The position numbers and the translations under genes were made by a program. Of a stretch of DNA of 64,000 bases, positions 45,244 through 54,341 are shown one piece after another. The notes beneath the pieces are model-generated. The model did not search any database and was not told the origin of the DNA. It saw only the letters and a list, made by a program, of their open reading frames with translations. Every line of letters starts with the position of its first letter. The first letter of the stretch is position 1. This DNA is from Psychrobacter sp. GTDB lineage: Bacteria > Pseudomonadota > Gammaproteobacteria > Pseudomonadales > Moraxellaceae. The stretch is from positions 527-64,526 of the forward strand of contig JAGLBE010000012.1 of the NCBI GenBank assembly GCA_018260445.1. Reading direction: 5' to 3'.

Positions 45244-47133
45244 TTAAACCGCCCAACATGAACAGCCAAATGCCCCAAAAAAGTCTTTCATACTCGATAC
45301 GGGGGCATTGGACTTCCATGCTTTGGCATGGTTGTGTCCGTGCAGGGTACACGCACTGGCACAGCCACACGACATGGCGGCTTGCGCCGTAGCCATTGGC
45401 GATAACGAGTGTTTACCGGCGCCTTCTGGGTCGCCCCAAGCGGCATAGCCTTTGTAATAATTGACCGGTGACCAGTCTGGCATCGCTGGCGGAATCGGGG
45501 TATCAAAATCGCTAAATTGCCCAGCACCATACACGGGCTTGCCACCGACGACGGTTAAGTCGGAAGTGAGGTACGGTATTTCGGCATCGGGCACGCTAAA
45601 ATAGTCTTTTGAGGGCACAATAAAATCGGCAAGATGACCTGTTTCAATACGGCCGCGGGTGCCTTCATCGTTGGTAAACCAAGCGACTTTTTCGGTCCAC
45701 ATGCGTAGCGCCGTTTCACGGTCGACGGTGTTGTCTTGGTCATACAACTTCATCCCGCCCACGGTTTGCCCATTCACCAACCAATTGAGCGATACCCAAG
45801 GGTTGTACGACGCCACCCGAGTCGCATCGGTACCGGCAGATACCTTAACGCCACTGTCGAGCATTTTTTTGATAGGTGGGGTGTTGGCGGCAGCGGCGCT
45901 GCCATAGCGCTCGGCAAAATACTCACCTTGATAGGCCATGCGGTGCTGTACCGCAATACCGCCCCCTAAAGCGGCAATACGGTCGATGTTGCGCTGCGAG
46001 ATGGTTTCGGCATGGTCAAAAAACCAATTTAACCCCTCAAATGAGATTTCTTCATTGACCTTTTCGTACACGTTTAGAGCACGCTCAATGGTTTCATCAT
46101 AGGTAGCATGCAGCCGCCACGGCCACTTGTTTTGCGCCAAGATACGGATGACGTCTTCTAAATCCTCTTCCATATTGGGCGGCATTTCGGGGCGGGGCTG
46201 ACGAAAATCTTCAAAATCAGCCGCCGAAAATACCAGCATTTCGCCGGCGCCATTATGACGAAAATAGTCATCGCCTTGTTTATAGGTGACCGATGACGTC
46301 CAGCGCAAAAAGTCCTCTTTTTCTTCTTTAGGCTTTTGGGTAAACAGGTTATACGCCATCCGCACGGTGAGCTGGTCTTGCTCATTGAGCTTTTGTACCA
46401 CCTCATAATCATCGGGGAAATTTTGCGAGCCGCCGCCGGCATCAATAATCGAGGTGACCCCCAAACGGTTGAGCTCGCGCATAAATTGGCGGGTCGAGTT
46501 CATCTGATAGTCAAACGGCAATTTTGGCCCTTTGGCAAGGGTGGCGTATAAAATACTGGCATTGGGCTTGGCAAGTAACAACCCTGTTGGGTTGCCATTG
46601 ACATCGCGTTGAATCTCGCCACCGGGCGGCTCTGGGGTTTCTTTGGTATAGCCTACCGAGCGCAGGGCAGCGGCGTTTAAAATCGCACGGTCGTACAAAT
46701 GCAGGATAAACACCGGCGTATCGGGGGCAACGGCATTAATCTCATCAATGGTTGGCATGCGTTTTTCGACAAATTGGTGCTCGGTAAAACCGCCCACCAC
46801 CCGCACCCACTGCGGCGATGGTGTGTTGGCGACTTGCTGCTTGAGCATTGCCATGGCATCTGCAAGCGTACGCACCCCATCCCAGCGCAGCTCCATATTG
46901 TAATTTAGTCCACCTCGAATCACATGGGTATGGTTGTCAAACAAACCGGGCAAGGCGCTACGCCCTTGTAAATTGATAGATTTGGTATTACTGCCCGCCA
47001 AGTCTATAATCTCAGAATCGCTTCCGACTGCCGCAAAGCGGCCATCCATGATGGCAACTGCGGTGGCTGAAGGTTTGGATTTATCAAGTGTGGTAAACTT
47101 GCCGTTATAATATATAAAATCAGGGGATGACAT
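45244..47133 (-). CDS. Amidohydrolase family protein (YtcJ-like) with a Cys/His-rich tail
   Basis: A 629-residue metal-dependent hydrolase. ALPGLFDNHTHVIRGG supplies the first metal-binding HxH, LHATYDETIERAL and FFDHAETIS give further His ligands, and SAGTDATRVASYNP the catalytic Asp. It begins with a composite beta-sandwich (IYYNGKFTTLD). Substrates of YtcJ-type enzymes are mostly unknown N-acyl or amide compounds. The last 50 residues contain CGCASAC, HGHNHA and CSC, which look like a metal-binding extension. AGGAG lies five bases before the ATG. It is a single gene with its own terminator. Confidence 0.9.
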   Translation of the reverse strand: MSSPDFIYYNGKFTTLDKSKPSATAVAIMDGRFAAVGSDSEIIDLAGSNTKSINLQGRSALPGLFDNHTHVIRGGLNYNMELRWDGVRTLADAMAMLKQQVANTPSPQWVRVVGGFTEHQFVEKRMPTIDEINAVAPDTPVFILHLYDRAILNAAALRSVGYTKETPEPPGGEIQRDVNGNPTGLLLAKPNASILYATLAKGPKLPFDYQMNSTRQFMRELNRLGVTSIIDAGGGSQNFPDDYEVVQKLNEQDQLTVRMAYNLFTQKPKEEKEDFLRWTSSVTYKQGDDYFRHNGAGEMLVFSAADFEDFRQPRPEMPPNMEEDLEDVIRILAQNKWPWRLHATYDETIERALNVYEKVNEEISFEGLNWFFDHAETISQRNIDRIAALGGGIAVQHRMAYQGEYFAERYGSAAAANTPPIKKMLDSGVKVSAGTDATRVASYNPWVSLNWLVNGQTVGGMKLYDQDNTVDRETALRMWTEKVAWFTNDEGTRGRIETGHLADFIVPSKDYFSVPDAEIPYLTSDLTVVGGKPVYGAGQFSDFDTPIPPAMPDWSPVNYYKGYAAWGDPEGAGKHSLSPMATAQAAMSCGCASACTLHGHNHAKAWKSNAPVSSMKDFFGAFGCSCWAV

Positions 47134-47472
47134 AAAAACTCCTATTATTATTGGCGCTTATTAAGCTGATTGCAATAACTGTCAATAAGCTGAAATAAGC
47201 TGAGTAGAGAGGGGGCGTCAAGGTGAGTAATGAGATAAAGTTAGGGGCGTGAGACGATGGATACGAAATGCCCAACTCATCGTAACCAACATTGCATACT
47301 GCAACAAGACTAAGTTTGTAGAAGATACAATACGACGCCAAAATCGTACAATGAGGCACTAAAGTATGGTGGACGATAGGCGTATGAGTGCTTCAGCTTT
47401 GGCGCTAATAGTCACAGTATCGGTGTTAGTACAAACGTATATGATGATTCATATTGCAATTAAGAGGTTACC
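47134..47472. other. Divergent intergenic region between the amidohydrolase gene and xerD
   Basis: 339 bp with no supported gene. It contains the two ribosome binding sites (AGGAG for the amidohydrolase, AAGAGG for xerD). No clear operator or promoter consensus was seen. Confidence 0.4.
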
Positions 47473-48411
47473 ATGAGCCGTGACAGAGCCGTTCAACCGA
47501 GACAACCCAAAGCCTTAGCTGTGGACGATGAGCCTATTTATATCACCGAGTTTCGCCAAGCAATGCTGGCTCGCGGGTTGGCGACGCGTACTCGTAACGC
47601 CTATGTGCGCGATTTAAAATTGTGCGAAACCACCAACCCCAAAGCGTTAACCCAGTGGATGGATAGCGATGTGTTAACGTGCTTGTCGATGTTATCGCAG
47701 CAAGGCAAAACACCGCGCACCCAAGCGCGTATGCTATCGAGCTTGCGCCAGTTTTATTTGTGGATGGTGGGTAATGAGCGCCGTGAAGACAACCCCTGCG
47801 AGCGCCTAAAAACGCCGAAAATCGGCCGCGCCTTGCCCAAAGATTTGCCCGAAAGTGAGGTCGATAATCTATTGTCTGCGCCAGATACCAGCACCGCACT
47901 GGGGCTACGAGATAAGGCGATGCTTGAGGTGTTATACGCTTGTGGCTTGCGGGTGAGCGAGCTGATGAACCTGTCCTTAGAACAGGTGAATTTGAATGCA
48001 GGCTGGCTACAAATTACTGGTAAAGGCAATAAAACCCGATTGGTGCCGCTCGGCGAGTATGCCAGCGAGGCGTTAGAAGCTTATTTGCGCCACGGACGCG
48101 GCGAGTTGATAGCCCATCTAAAGTCAGGCAATTGCCAAGCGGTGTTTTTAACGACTCAAGGCGGCTATATGACTCGGCAAAACTTTTGGTATATGCTCAA
48201 AAAATATGCCAAACAGTCAGGCCTTAGCGACAATTTATCGCCGCATACCCTACGCCATGCTTTTGCCACCCATCTGCTCAATCACGGGGCGGATTTACGC
48301 AGTGTGCAACTGCTTTTGGGGCACAGTGATTTATCCACCACCCAGATTTACACCCATGTGGCGACAGCAAGGTTGCAAGCGTTACATGCGGCGCATCATC
48401 CGAGGGGTTAG
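47473..48411 (+). CDS. xerD: Site-specific tyrosine recombinase XerD
   Basis: A 312-residue recombinase that, with XerC and FtsK, resolves chromosome dimers at dif. The SAM-like N-terminal DNA-binding domain spans about 22-105. The catalytic domain holds R160 (CGLRVSEL), K184 (GKGNKTR), H258 and R261 (HTLRHAFATHLL), H284 (LLGHSDLSTTQ) and the nucleophile Y293. The wording LRDKAMLEVLYA, the linker PKIGRALPKDL and the end HHPRG match XerD rather than XerC. About 20 extra residues precede the usual start. It is chromosomal housekeeping, not a prophage integrase. Confidence 0.95.
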   Translation: MSRDRAVQPRQPKALAVDDEPIYITEFRQAMLARGLATRTRNAYVRDLKLCETTNPKALTQWMDSDVLTCLSMLSQQGKTPRTQARMLSSLRQFYLWMVGNERREDNPCERLKTPKIGRALPKDLPESEVDNLLSAPDTSTALGLRDKAMLEVLYACGLRVSELMNLSLEQVNLNAGWLQITGKGNKTRLVPLGEYASEALEAYLRHGRGELIAHLKSGNCQAVFLTTQGGYMTRQNFWYMLKKYAKQSGLSDNLSPHTLRHAFATHLLNHGADLRSVQLLLGHSDLSTTQIYTHVATARLQALHAAHHPRG

Positions 48412-48417
48412 CATGGC

Positions 48418-48453
48418 ATGACCTATCATCAGAAGACAATACAGGTCATTTTT
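48418..48453. terminator. Terminator-like hairpin between xerD and the MFS gene
   Basis: ATGACCT (48418-48424) and AGGTCAT (48443-48449) followed by TTTTTG. It lies just after xerD; its stem is modest. Confidence 0.5.
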
Positions 48454-48511
48454 GCCATCAACAACCCACCCTACTGTTTTCGCCGCTATCTTCAATACAG
48501 TGTCTTAATGA

Positions 48512-49870
48512 TTAAGGAATAACTTTAGCGGTTAAATCAATGTCTTTGGTTTCTTTAATCGTTTGAATGGCGATTAAAGACACTATCGCATTGATAACAC
48601 TGTATATCGCTACGCCCCAAAGCCCATAATTTTCATTTAATTTAATGGCAATTAAGGTAGCAATCGATGCCCCGACAATAGAGGCCAAGTTATACGCCAG
48701 CGAGGCGCCAGAATAGCGCACCTCAGTGGGAAACAACTCCGGCAACACCGCCGCCATAGGCCCAAAGGTAAGCCCCATCAAGGCCATGCCCAGTACCAAA
48801 AAGGTGAGTACCCCTGCCGGTGCCGCTTGGTCAAGTAACGACGGTAGTAGCAGACTAAATAGTAAAATAAGTACTGTCACCATAGTGAGCCATTTTTTGC
48901 GTCCCATTTTGTCCGCACCCAGTCCGGATAGGCTAGTAAAAATACCGAACACCACCGCCCCAATCAATAAAAAGCCGGTGAAGGTGTTGGCGGGTATCCC
49001 CAAACCCGTGGCATAACCCGCTGCTGATTTTTCGATGGGGCTTTTTGAATAGACTTGCAAAAAGGCCGTCATCAGATAAAAAATAACGTAGGTGTTTGAC
49101 ATCACAAAGGTGCCTTGGATAATTAGTTTCCAATAGCGGCGAAACACGGTGAGCACCGGGGCGTTAACCTTTTTGCCTTCTTGCTCGGCTTGTTTGAAGA
49201 CTTGGCTTTCGTGCAGAGTTAAGCGCACATACATGCCAATAAACACCAAAACAAAGGACAAGATAAAGGGAATGCGCCATGCCCACTCGACCAAGGCGTC
49301 TTTGCCAAAATAGGCGCTGATCACAAAAAACACGCCATTGGCTAAAAAAAGCCCAATCGGGGCGCCAAGCTGAGGAAAGGTGCCATACCAAGCCCGCTTA
49401 CCATCCGGCGCATTTTCAGTCGCCACCAACGCTGCCCCGCCCCATTCGCCGCCGAGCCCCAAGCCTTGCCCAATACGCAATATACACAACAAAATTGGCG
49501 CCAGGATGCCCACTTGCGCCATAGTGGGCAACAAGCCGATGCCAACAGTTGAGATGCCCATGGTCAGCAACGATGCCACTAGGGTTTTTTTGCGCCCATA
49601 TTTATCGCCAAAATGCCCAAACAAAGCGGAACCAACCGGACGGGCGATAAATGCCAGGGCTAGGGTAGATAAGGAAAACAGCATCGCCGCATTGGGGTCA
49701 GATTTATCAAAAAACTGGGTATTGAACACCAATACTGCCGCCGCTGCATAGATATAATAGTCATAAAACTCAATAGCGGTGCCGACCATCGACGCAATGG
49801 CCACCTTTTTAGGGTCGTTGCGTACAGGGTTCGGTTGCTGAGAGGGATGAATTGATGCGATGTTTGTCAT
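48512..49870 (-). CDS. MFS transporter, metabolite:proton symporter type
   Basis: A 452-residue inner-membrane transporter with twelve hydrophobic segments. The start ASMVGTAIEFYDYYIYAAAAV and the loop 2-3 motif FGHFGDKYGRKKTL are typical of the metabolite:H+ symporter family (relatives of ShiA, KgtP, ProP). GLGLGGEWGGAALVATENAP follows the family consensus closely. The natural substrate is most likely an organic acid or compatible solute but cannot be read from the sequence. The gene is alone, convergent to xerD. Confidence 0.92.
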   Translation of the reverse strand: MTNIASIHPSQQPNPVRNDPKKVAIASMVGTAIEFYDYYIYAAAAVLVFNTQFFDKSDPNAAMLFSLSTLALAFIARPVGSALFGHFGDKYGRKKTLVASLLTMGISTVGIGLLPTMAQVGILAPILLCILRIGQGLGLGGEWGGAALVATENAPDGKRAWYGTFPQLGAPIGLFLANGVFFVISAYFGKDALVEWAWRIPFILSFVLVFIGMYVRLTLHESQVFKQAEQEGKKVNAPVLTVFRRYWKLIIQGTFVMSNTYVIFYLMTAFLQVYSKSPIEKSAAGYATGLGIPANTFTGFLLIGAVVFGIFTSLSGLGADKMGRKKWLTMVTVLILLFSLLLPSLLDQAAPAGVLTFLVLGMALMGLTFGPMAAVLPELFPTEVRYSGASLAYNLASIVGASIATLIAIKLNENYGLWGVAIYSVINAIVSLIAIQTIKETKDIDLTAKVIP

Positions 49871-50094
49871 AGCGTCTCCTTGCTAAAATTTGCTAAAATC
49901 GACCCTACAGAGTAGACAGAAAATAAAAAAGAATGATAAAAAATGATAAAGAATGAAAAATTGTTTAAAGCCTAACACGATAAGGTAAAAATTTCAGGGC
50001 TCAAAATGTTTATCTAGATGAAAAATGTATGCTTACCGAGATAACAGGTTGGCTATCCATACTAAAAGCATGCAGAGGCTGGCTACTGATACGC

Positions 50095-51192
50095 CTAAAC
50101 CTTCACCAACTCATACACCACAAACCGAGCCTGCGTCTTGACCTCATCTGTTGCTGCTAACGCCAATAACGCCTTGCGTTTATCGAGCTTGGCACGGTAC
50201 GAATAGGGTGTCATGGTCAATAAATCAGCGAGTGATTCGGCGTTAAGCGATAAGTCGCCCTGCACTTGATGGGTATTTGTCAGCTCAAAATACGGCGCAA
50301 GCTGCTCTAAAAACTTATCTGAATCGTGCGGGCGTACCTCGTCAAACAAGGCATCGCGCACGCTTTGCAGATGCCCCGTATCGGGTTTGGCGATGATTAG
50401 GCGGCCGTCTTTTTTCAATACTCGGGCAAACTCAACGGGCAAAATGGGGCTAAAAATACTGCTTATCCCACCAATACTGTTATCGGCGAGCGGTAAACTT
50501 GCGCCACTGGCAACGATGGGATAGAGGGAAGCAGGACGCTGCGAGATTAAAGCAACCATAATGCCGGCCTGCATGGCGGCAAAGCCTCTGTCTTGCGCCG
50601 CCTGTACTTGCTGCCACAGTTGCTGGCGCTGCTTAAACAGTTGGCTTGTTTGAATGACAGCAGGTTTGCTGATATCGACAGCGATTAAGTCATGCACCGG
50701 TTGTCCCGAATGGTTTTTGAGTGCCCTTGCCACGGCATCGGTGTAATAGCCCTCACCGCAGCCCATATCGAGCCATGTTTTACGCTGTTGCCAAAACCGC
50801 TCGCTGCTATTGCTGATGTTGATGTTATTGATGATGTTATGGCTGCTGTGGATTGGGTCTGTCGGCGGGGCGACCGTTTGCTGCACCAGGCTAGCAACAA
50901 GCTGTTGCAGCCGCTGGTAATAGCCTTGGCTTAAAAAACGATGACGGGCGTCAATCGATTCTGCCGAGTCGCCTGGGTCTTTGCTTTTTTTGCTGTTTAC
51001 CGGCAGAAGATTGACATAGCCCTCACGGGCAACATCAAAGGGGTGTGCGATGTTTTTATCGTTTTGACTGCCATCACAGCGCCACGTTTTGGCATCGACC
51101 ATTAATGGCGATTGACAATAAGGACAGATAAAGCTTGGCTGTGCTGGCTTTACTCTAACCTTGATTGCGGTTATGGTCGTCTTTTTAGTCAT
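50095..51192 (-). CDS. rlmA: 23S rRNA (guanine-N1-)-methyltransferase, RlmA type
   Basis: A 365-residue enzyme expected to methylate G745 of 23S rRNA. The N-terminal zinc-binding region has CPYC, WRC and a following His in AHPFDVAREGYVNLLP, as in RlmA. SKDPGDSAES is another signature. The Rossmann domain starts with LDMGCGEGYYTDAVARAL. Compared with E. coli RlmA (269 residues) it has two inserts: an Asn/Ser-rich stretch (NIINNINISNSSE) before the SAM motif and a Gln-rich one (QLFKQRQQLWQQVQ) after it. It lies 42 bp downstream of mraY on the same strand. Confidence 0.92.
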   Translation of the reverse strand: MTKKTTITAIKVRVKPAQPSFICPYCQSPLMVDAKTWRCDGSQNDKNIAHPFDVAREGYVNLLPVNSKKSKDPGDSAESIDARHRFLSQGYYQRLQQLVASLVQQTVAPPTDPIHSSHNIINNINISNSSERFWQQRKTWLDMGCGEGYYTDAVARALKNHSGQPVHDLIAVDISKPAVIQTSQLFKQRQQLWQQVQAAQDRGFAAMQAGIMVALISQRPASLYPIVASGASLPLADNSIGGISSIFSPILPVEFARVLKKDGRLIIAKPDTGHLQSVRDALFDEVRPHDSDKFLEQLAPYFELTNTHQVQGDLSLNAESLADLLTMTPYSYRAKLDKRKALLALAATDEVKTQARFVVYELVKV

Positions 51193-51234
51193 GGTCGCTA
51201 CTCCCTCATTGCGATATTAGCAGAGTCTAACTTG

Positions 51235-52356
51235 TTATCGCAGTTTGAGCGTCATCAAACCGAGCACCACGAGTAAAATAGCCACAATCCAAAAACGAGT
51301 GACCACCTGCGTTTCCTTCCAGCCAAGCTCTTCAAAATGGTGGTGCAGCGGCGCCATTAAAAAGATACGCTTTTTACGTAGTTTATATGAGCCCACTTGC
51401 AATATCACCGATACCGCTTCTGCCACAAACAGCCCGCCCATAATAGCAAAAGCAATCTCTTGGCGAGTCATTACCGCCATAGTGCCCAAAAGCGCGCCCA
51501 ATGCCAATGCACCGACATCACCCATAAATACTTGGGCGGGATGGGCGTTATACCATAAAAACCCAAGGCCAGCGCCAATCATCGAGGCGCAAACAATGGT
51601 CACCTCAGAATTATAGGCAATATAAGGCACGTGCAAATAATCGGCAAAGCGCACGTCGCCGGACACATAAGCAAAAACACCAAGGCCAGCGGCAACAAAT
51701 ACCACCGGCAAAATCGCTAAACCATCGAGTCCATCGGTCAGATTAACGGCGTTGGAAGTGCCGTTGATAACAAAATAGGTAAAAATAATAAAGCCGATGC
51801 CATAGGGAATAGAAGATAAGGGAATATAAAAATCTTTAAATACTGGTACCAATAAATCTTGCATCGCATTGGTGACGGCGATATCCGCTTGCTGGGTGGC
51901 GATATAATATAAGGAGCCGCCAACAAATACCGCACCGACCGAGAGCCAAAAATATTTTTTGCGGGCAATAAGACCCTTGGGATTTTTATGCTTAATTTTT
52001 AACCAGTCATCCATCCAACCAACTGCCCCAAAGATGACCATTACAAACATCAATATCCACACATAAGGGTTGGTCAAATCGGCCCAGCACAACGTGGCTA
52101 GAGCAATCGACGCTAAAATAAGCACGCCGCCCATGGTGGGGGTGCCTGTTTTGACCATATGTGACTTGGGGCCATCATCGCGCACGGCTTGACCATATTT
52201 AAGCTGACGCAAATAGGCAATGGTTGGCGGCCCAAGCATCATGCTAAAACTTAGCGAGGTAATCACCGCCAATAATGCCCGCAGGGTGAGTGATGATACC
52301 GCCGAAAACGGTGAATACAGTTGACTCAATATACTGTCAAATAACCAATATAGCAC
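51235..52356 (-). CDS. mraY: Phospho-N-acetylmuramoyl-pentapeptide-transferase
   Basis: A 373-residue integral membrane enzyme that makes lipid I from UDP-MurNAc-pentapeptide and undecaprenyl phosphate. Conserved motifs: [18 protein letters not shown] with the Asp pair that binds magnesium, [26 protein letters not shown], and the histidine motif [13 protein letters not shown]. Ten transmembrane segments are expected. It follows murF as usual, but here it is the last gene of the dcw series; murD does not follow. Confidence 0.97.
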   Translation of the reverse strand: MLYWLFDSILSQLYSPFSAVSSLTLRALLAVITSLSFSMMLGPPTIAYLRQLKYGQAVRDDGPKSHMVKTGTPTMGGVLILASIALATLCWADLTNPYVWILMFVMVIFGAVGWMDDWLKIKHKNPKGLIARKKYFWLSVGAVFVGGSLYYIATQQADIAVTNAMQDLLVPVFKDFYIPLSSIPYGIGFIIFTYFVINGTSNAVNLTDGLDGLAILPVVFVAAGLGVFAYVSGDVRFADYLHVPYIAYNSEVTIVCASMIGAGLGFLWYNAHPAQVFMGDVGALALGALLGTMAVMTRQEIAFAIMGGLFVAEAVSVILQVGSYKLRKKRIFLMAPLHHHFEELGWKETQVVTRFWIVAILLVVLGLMTLKLR

Positions 52357-52430
52357 CGCTGACTCCTCATAATGTTTAAAATGTTTTTAAAAAATTTGTA
52401 AAATAATAAAGTGCTTATCTATATTTTATT

Positions 52431-52460
52431 TGATTCTACTTGATTCTACTTGATTCTATA
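52431..52460. repeat. 10-bp tandem repeat TGATTCTACT, three copies, between murF and mraY
   Basis: Three consecutive units (the last ending TATA) in the 142-bp murF-mraY gap, a position where other gamma-proteobacteria have almost no spacing. Confidence 0.8.
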
Positions 52461-52498
52461 TGTGTTGATTGACTCGCCGCTAACCTAGTAGTTAAGAG

Positions 52499-54163
52499 TT
52501 AATCTGCAACTGTTGGGCTTAAGCTTTGGTTCAGTGCCGCAATCAAGGTTTCCATGGTGGCACTGCGTGACCCTTTAAATAGTAAGGTACAGGCTTCATT
52601 TTGGCTGTCCTTTTGCTGCAATAAACAAAGTAGCTTAGCAAGCAATTCATCTTTTGTGGCAAACGCTTCGGCATCTTGCATCCCCGCCTTAATTGCCCCG
52701 TTTACGGTGGCCTTGGCAAACTCGCCCACGCACAGCAGGGTGTCAATAGACTTAGTAGCAATAGCTGCCCCAAGTTGGGTATGCTCAGCCAAGGCCGTAT
52801 CGCCCAACTCGCCAATATCGCCCAAGATGAGTATTTTGCTGCCCGTTTGCGCCGCCAAGACATCCGCCGCGGCGCGCACTGAATTGGGGTTGGCGTTATA
52901 GGTGTCATCAATAATAAGGTGCTTGCCCAGTGTTTGTCGACCTAAGCGCCCTTTGCTCGATGTGGCTTGGCTTAACCCTGCCACAATGACAGATGGGGAT
53001 ATGCCCAAAGCATAAGCGCAAGCCGCCGCCGCCAACGCATTGCTCACGTTATGTTGCCCCGCCAGCGGCAGAGTGAGCGGTAGTTGCGTGGTATCAGCAT
53101 CGCGCTGTGTATTGGTATGGTTGGTATCAGGTTGAGCATCAAAATGCAGGATAAACGTACTGGCGCTGGCTCCCGTTTGCACTTGGCTGGCAAACACTTT
53201 GGGCACACTTTGCGCCGCTAAGGCTTCGTTGAGCCAACCAAAGCGAATAACCTCAGCGGTAAATTGACTGGCCTGCGCACATAAGTCTTCATAGTAGTCA
53301 TCATCAAACGGCACAATCGCACTGCCATCTTGCGTAAGCGCTGCATAGATTTCGGCTTTGGTCTTAGCAATATTGTCCCGCCCGCCAAACTCGCCCAAAT
53401 GTGCGGTACCGATATTGAGGATACAGGCCACATCTGGTTTAACGATGGCGGCGGTATAGGCAATTTCGCCGACATGATTGGCGCCCAATTCTAAGACGGC
53501 ATAGCGATGCTGGTCGGTCAGCTCTAACAACATCATCGGTACGCCAAAGTCGTTGTTCAGATTGCCCCGAGTGATTAAAGTGCTTGCGGGCTCAACGCTG
53601 CTTGTGGACGCGGCGTCTACTTGTGTCCTTTTTTCTACCTTGCCGTTACCCTCAACTTGGTCGGCCGCCATAAAAATGCAGCGTAGCATGTCTTTAACTG
53701 TGGTTTTGCCGCTAGAGCCGGTTAATGCGATGACTTTGAGATTAGTATGCTGCTGGCGCCGATACGCAGCGATTTGACCAAAGGCTAGACGCGTATCGAT
53801 AACCTGAAGTTGCGGGATAGCTAGGTTGGGCTGCGGCTGGCTGACAATAGCCGCAACCGCGCCTTTTTGGGCTGCCGTTTCTAAAAACGTATGGCCATCA
53901 AAATTTGGCCCCACAATGGCTAAAAAGATGTCGCCTGCTTGGAGTTGACGGCTGTCCGTAATAATACGAGTAGCAGTCAGCGAGTCTAAATCGGGGGCGT
54001 TGGGGCGTTGCTGACTAGCCTCAGACTCTACTGGCTTATTTGTCTGACTTATCCAATGCCCATTAACCGCTTGGGTCGCTTGGATAAGATGCGCCGCTGT
54101 CCAAACAAATAATCCCTTTTGTGGCTGTTTAACGGGTAGCGTATTGGCGTTTTTTTCACTCAT
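52499..54163 (-). CDS. murF: UDP-N-acetylmuramoyl-tripeptide--D-alanyl-D-alanine ligase
   Basis: A 554-residue cytosolic Mur ligase that adds D-Ala-D-Ala to the peptidoglycan precursor. The ATP-binding loop GSSGKTT is at 149-155; GNLNNDFGVPMMLLEL and ELGANHVGEIAYTA are typical of MurF, as is IIDDTYNANPNSVRAA. It is about 100 residues longer than the E. coli enzyme because of an N-terminal extension (1-20), inserts near 40-60 and 180-195 (KVEKRTQVDAASTSS) and a loop near 345-360 (DTNHTNTQRDADTTQ). Confidence 0.96.
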   Translation of the reverse strand: MSEKNANTLPVKQPQKGLFVWTAAHLIQATQAVNGHWISQTNKPVESEASQQRPNAPDLDSLTATRIITDSRQLQAGDIFLAIVGPNFDGHTFLETAAQKGAVAAIVSQPQPNLAIPQLQVIDTRLAFGQIAAYRRQQHTNLKVIALTGSSGKTTVKDMLRCIFMAADQVEGNGKVEKRTQVDAASTSSVEPASTLITRGNLNNDFGVPMMLLELTDQHRYAVLELGANHVGEIAYTAAIVKPDVACILNIGTAHLGEFGGRDNIAKTKAEIYAALTQDGSAIVPFDDDYYEDLCAQASQFTAEVIRFGWLNEALAAQSVPKVFASQVQTGASASTFILHFDAQPDTNHTNTQRDADTTQLPLTLPLAGQHNVSNALAAAACAYALGISPSVIVAGLSQATSSKGRLGRQTLGKHLIIDDTYNANPNSVRAAADVLAAQTGSKILILGDIGELGDTALAEHTQLGAAIATKSIDTLLCVGEFAKATVNGAIKAGMQDAEAFATKDELLAKLLCLLQQKDSQNEACTLLFKGSRSATMETLIAALNQSLSPTVAD

Positions 54164-54219
54164 TCTTGGTACTCTTTGTTTTTAGTCACAATAGAACGTA
54201 TGGGTTATAGGGGTTATAG

Positions 54220-54316
54220 GATTTACGCAACATTGCGATGAACGGCGACTGGTAATCATTTATATGCGCTGGCTGTACGGTGGTTCCAGAGGCGCTATAA
54301 ATAATCCCCAGTCGCC
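54220..54316. repeat. Palindromic element in the murE-murF gap, related to that at 6256
   Basis: GGCGACTGGTAATCATTTAT (from 54244) pairs with the right arm ending CCAGTCGCC at 54316. The left flank reads AGGATTTACGCAA. Both features are shared with the 6256-6388 element (AGGACTTACGCAA and ACGACTGGTAAC-ATTT), so the two probably belong to one family. The right-hand end TTACGCA-complement is not seen, so this copy is truncated. Confidence 0.6.
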
Positions 54317-54341
54317 TGCAGCTGAAATAGTCGCTAAAGCT

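Noticed and set aside
47120-47359. 79-codon ORF upstream of the amidohydrolase gene
   Set aside because: Overlaps the amidohydrolase start and its ribosome binding site, with no support of its own.
47473-48411. Tyrosine recombinase as a sign of a prophage or integron
   Set aside because: Sequence details match XerD, the chromosome dimer resolution enzyme, and no phage or cassette genes surround it.
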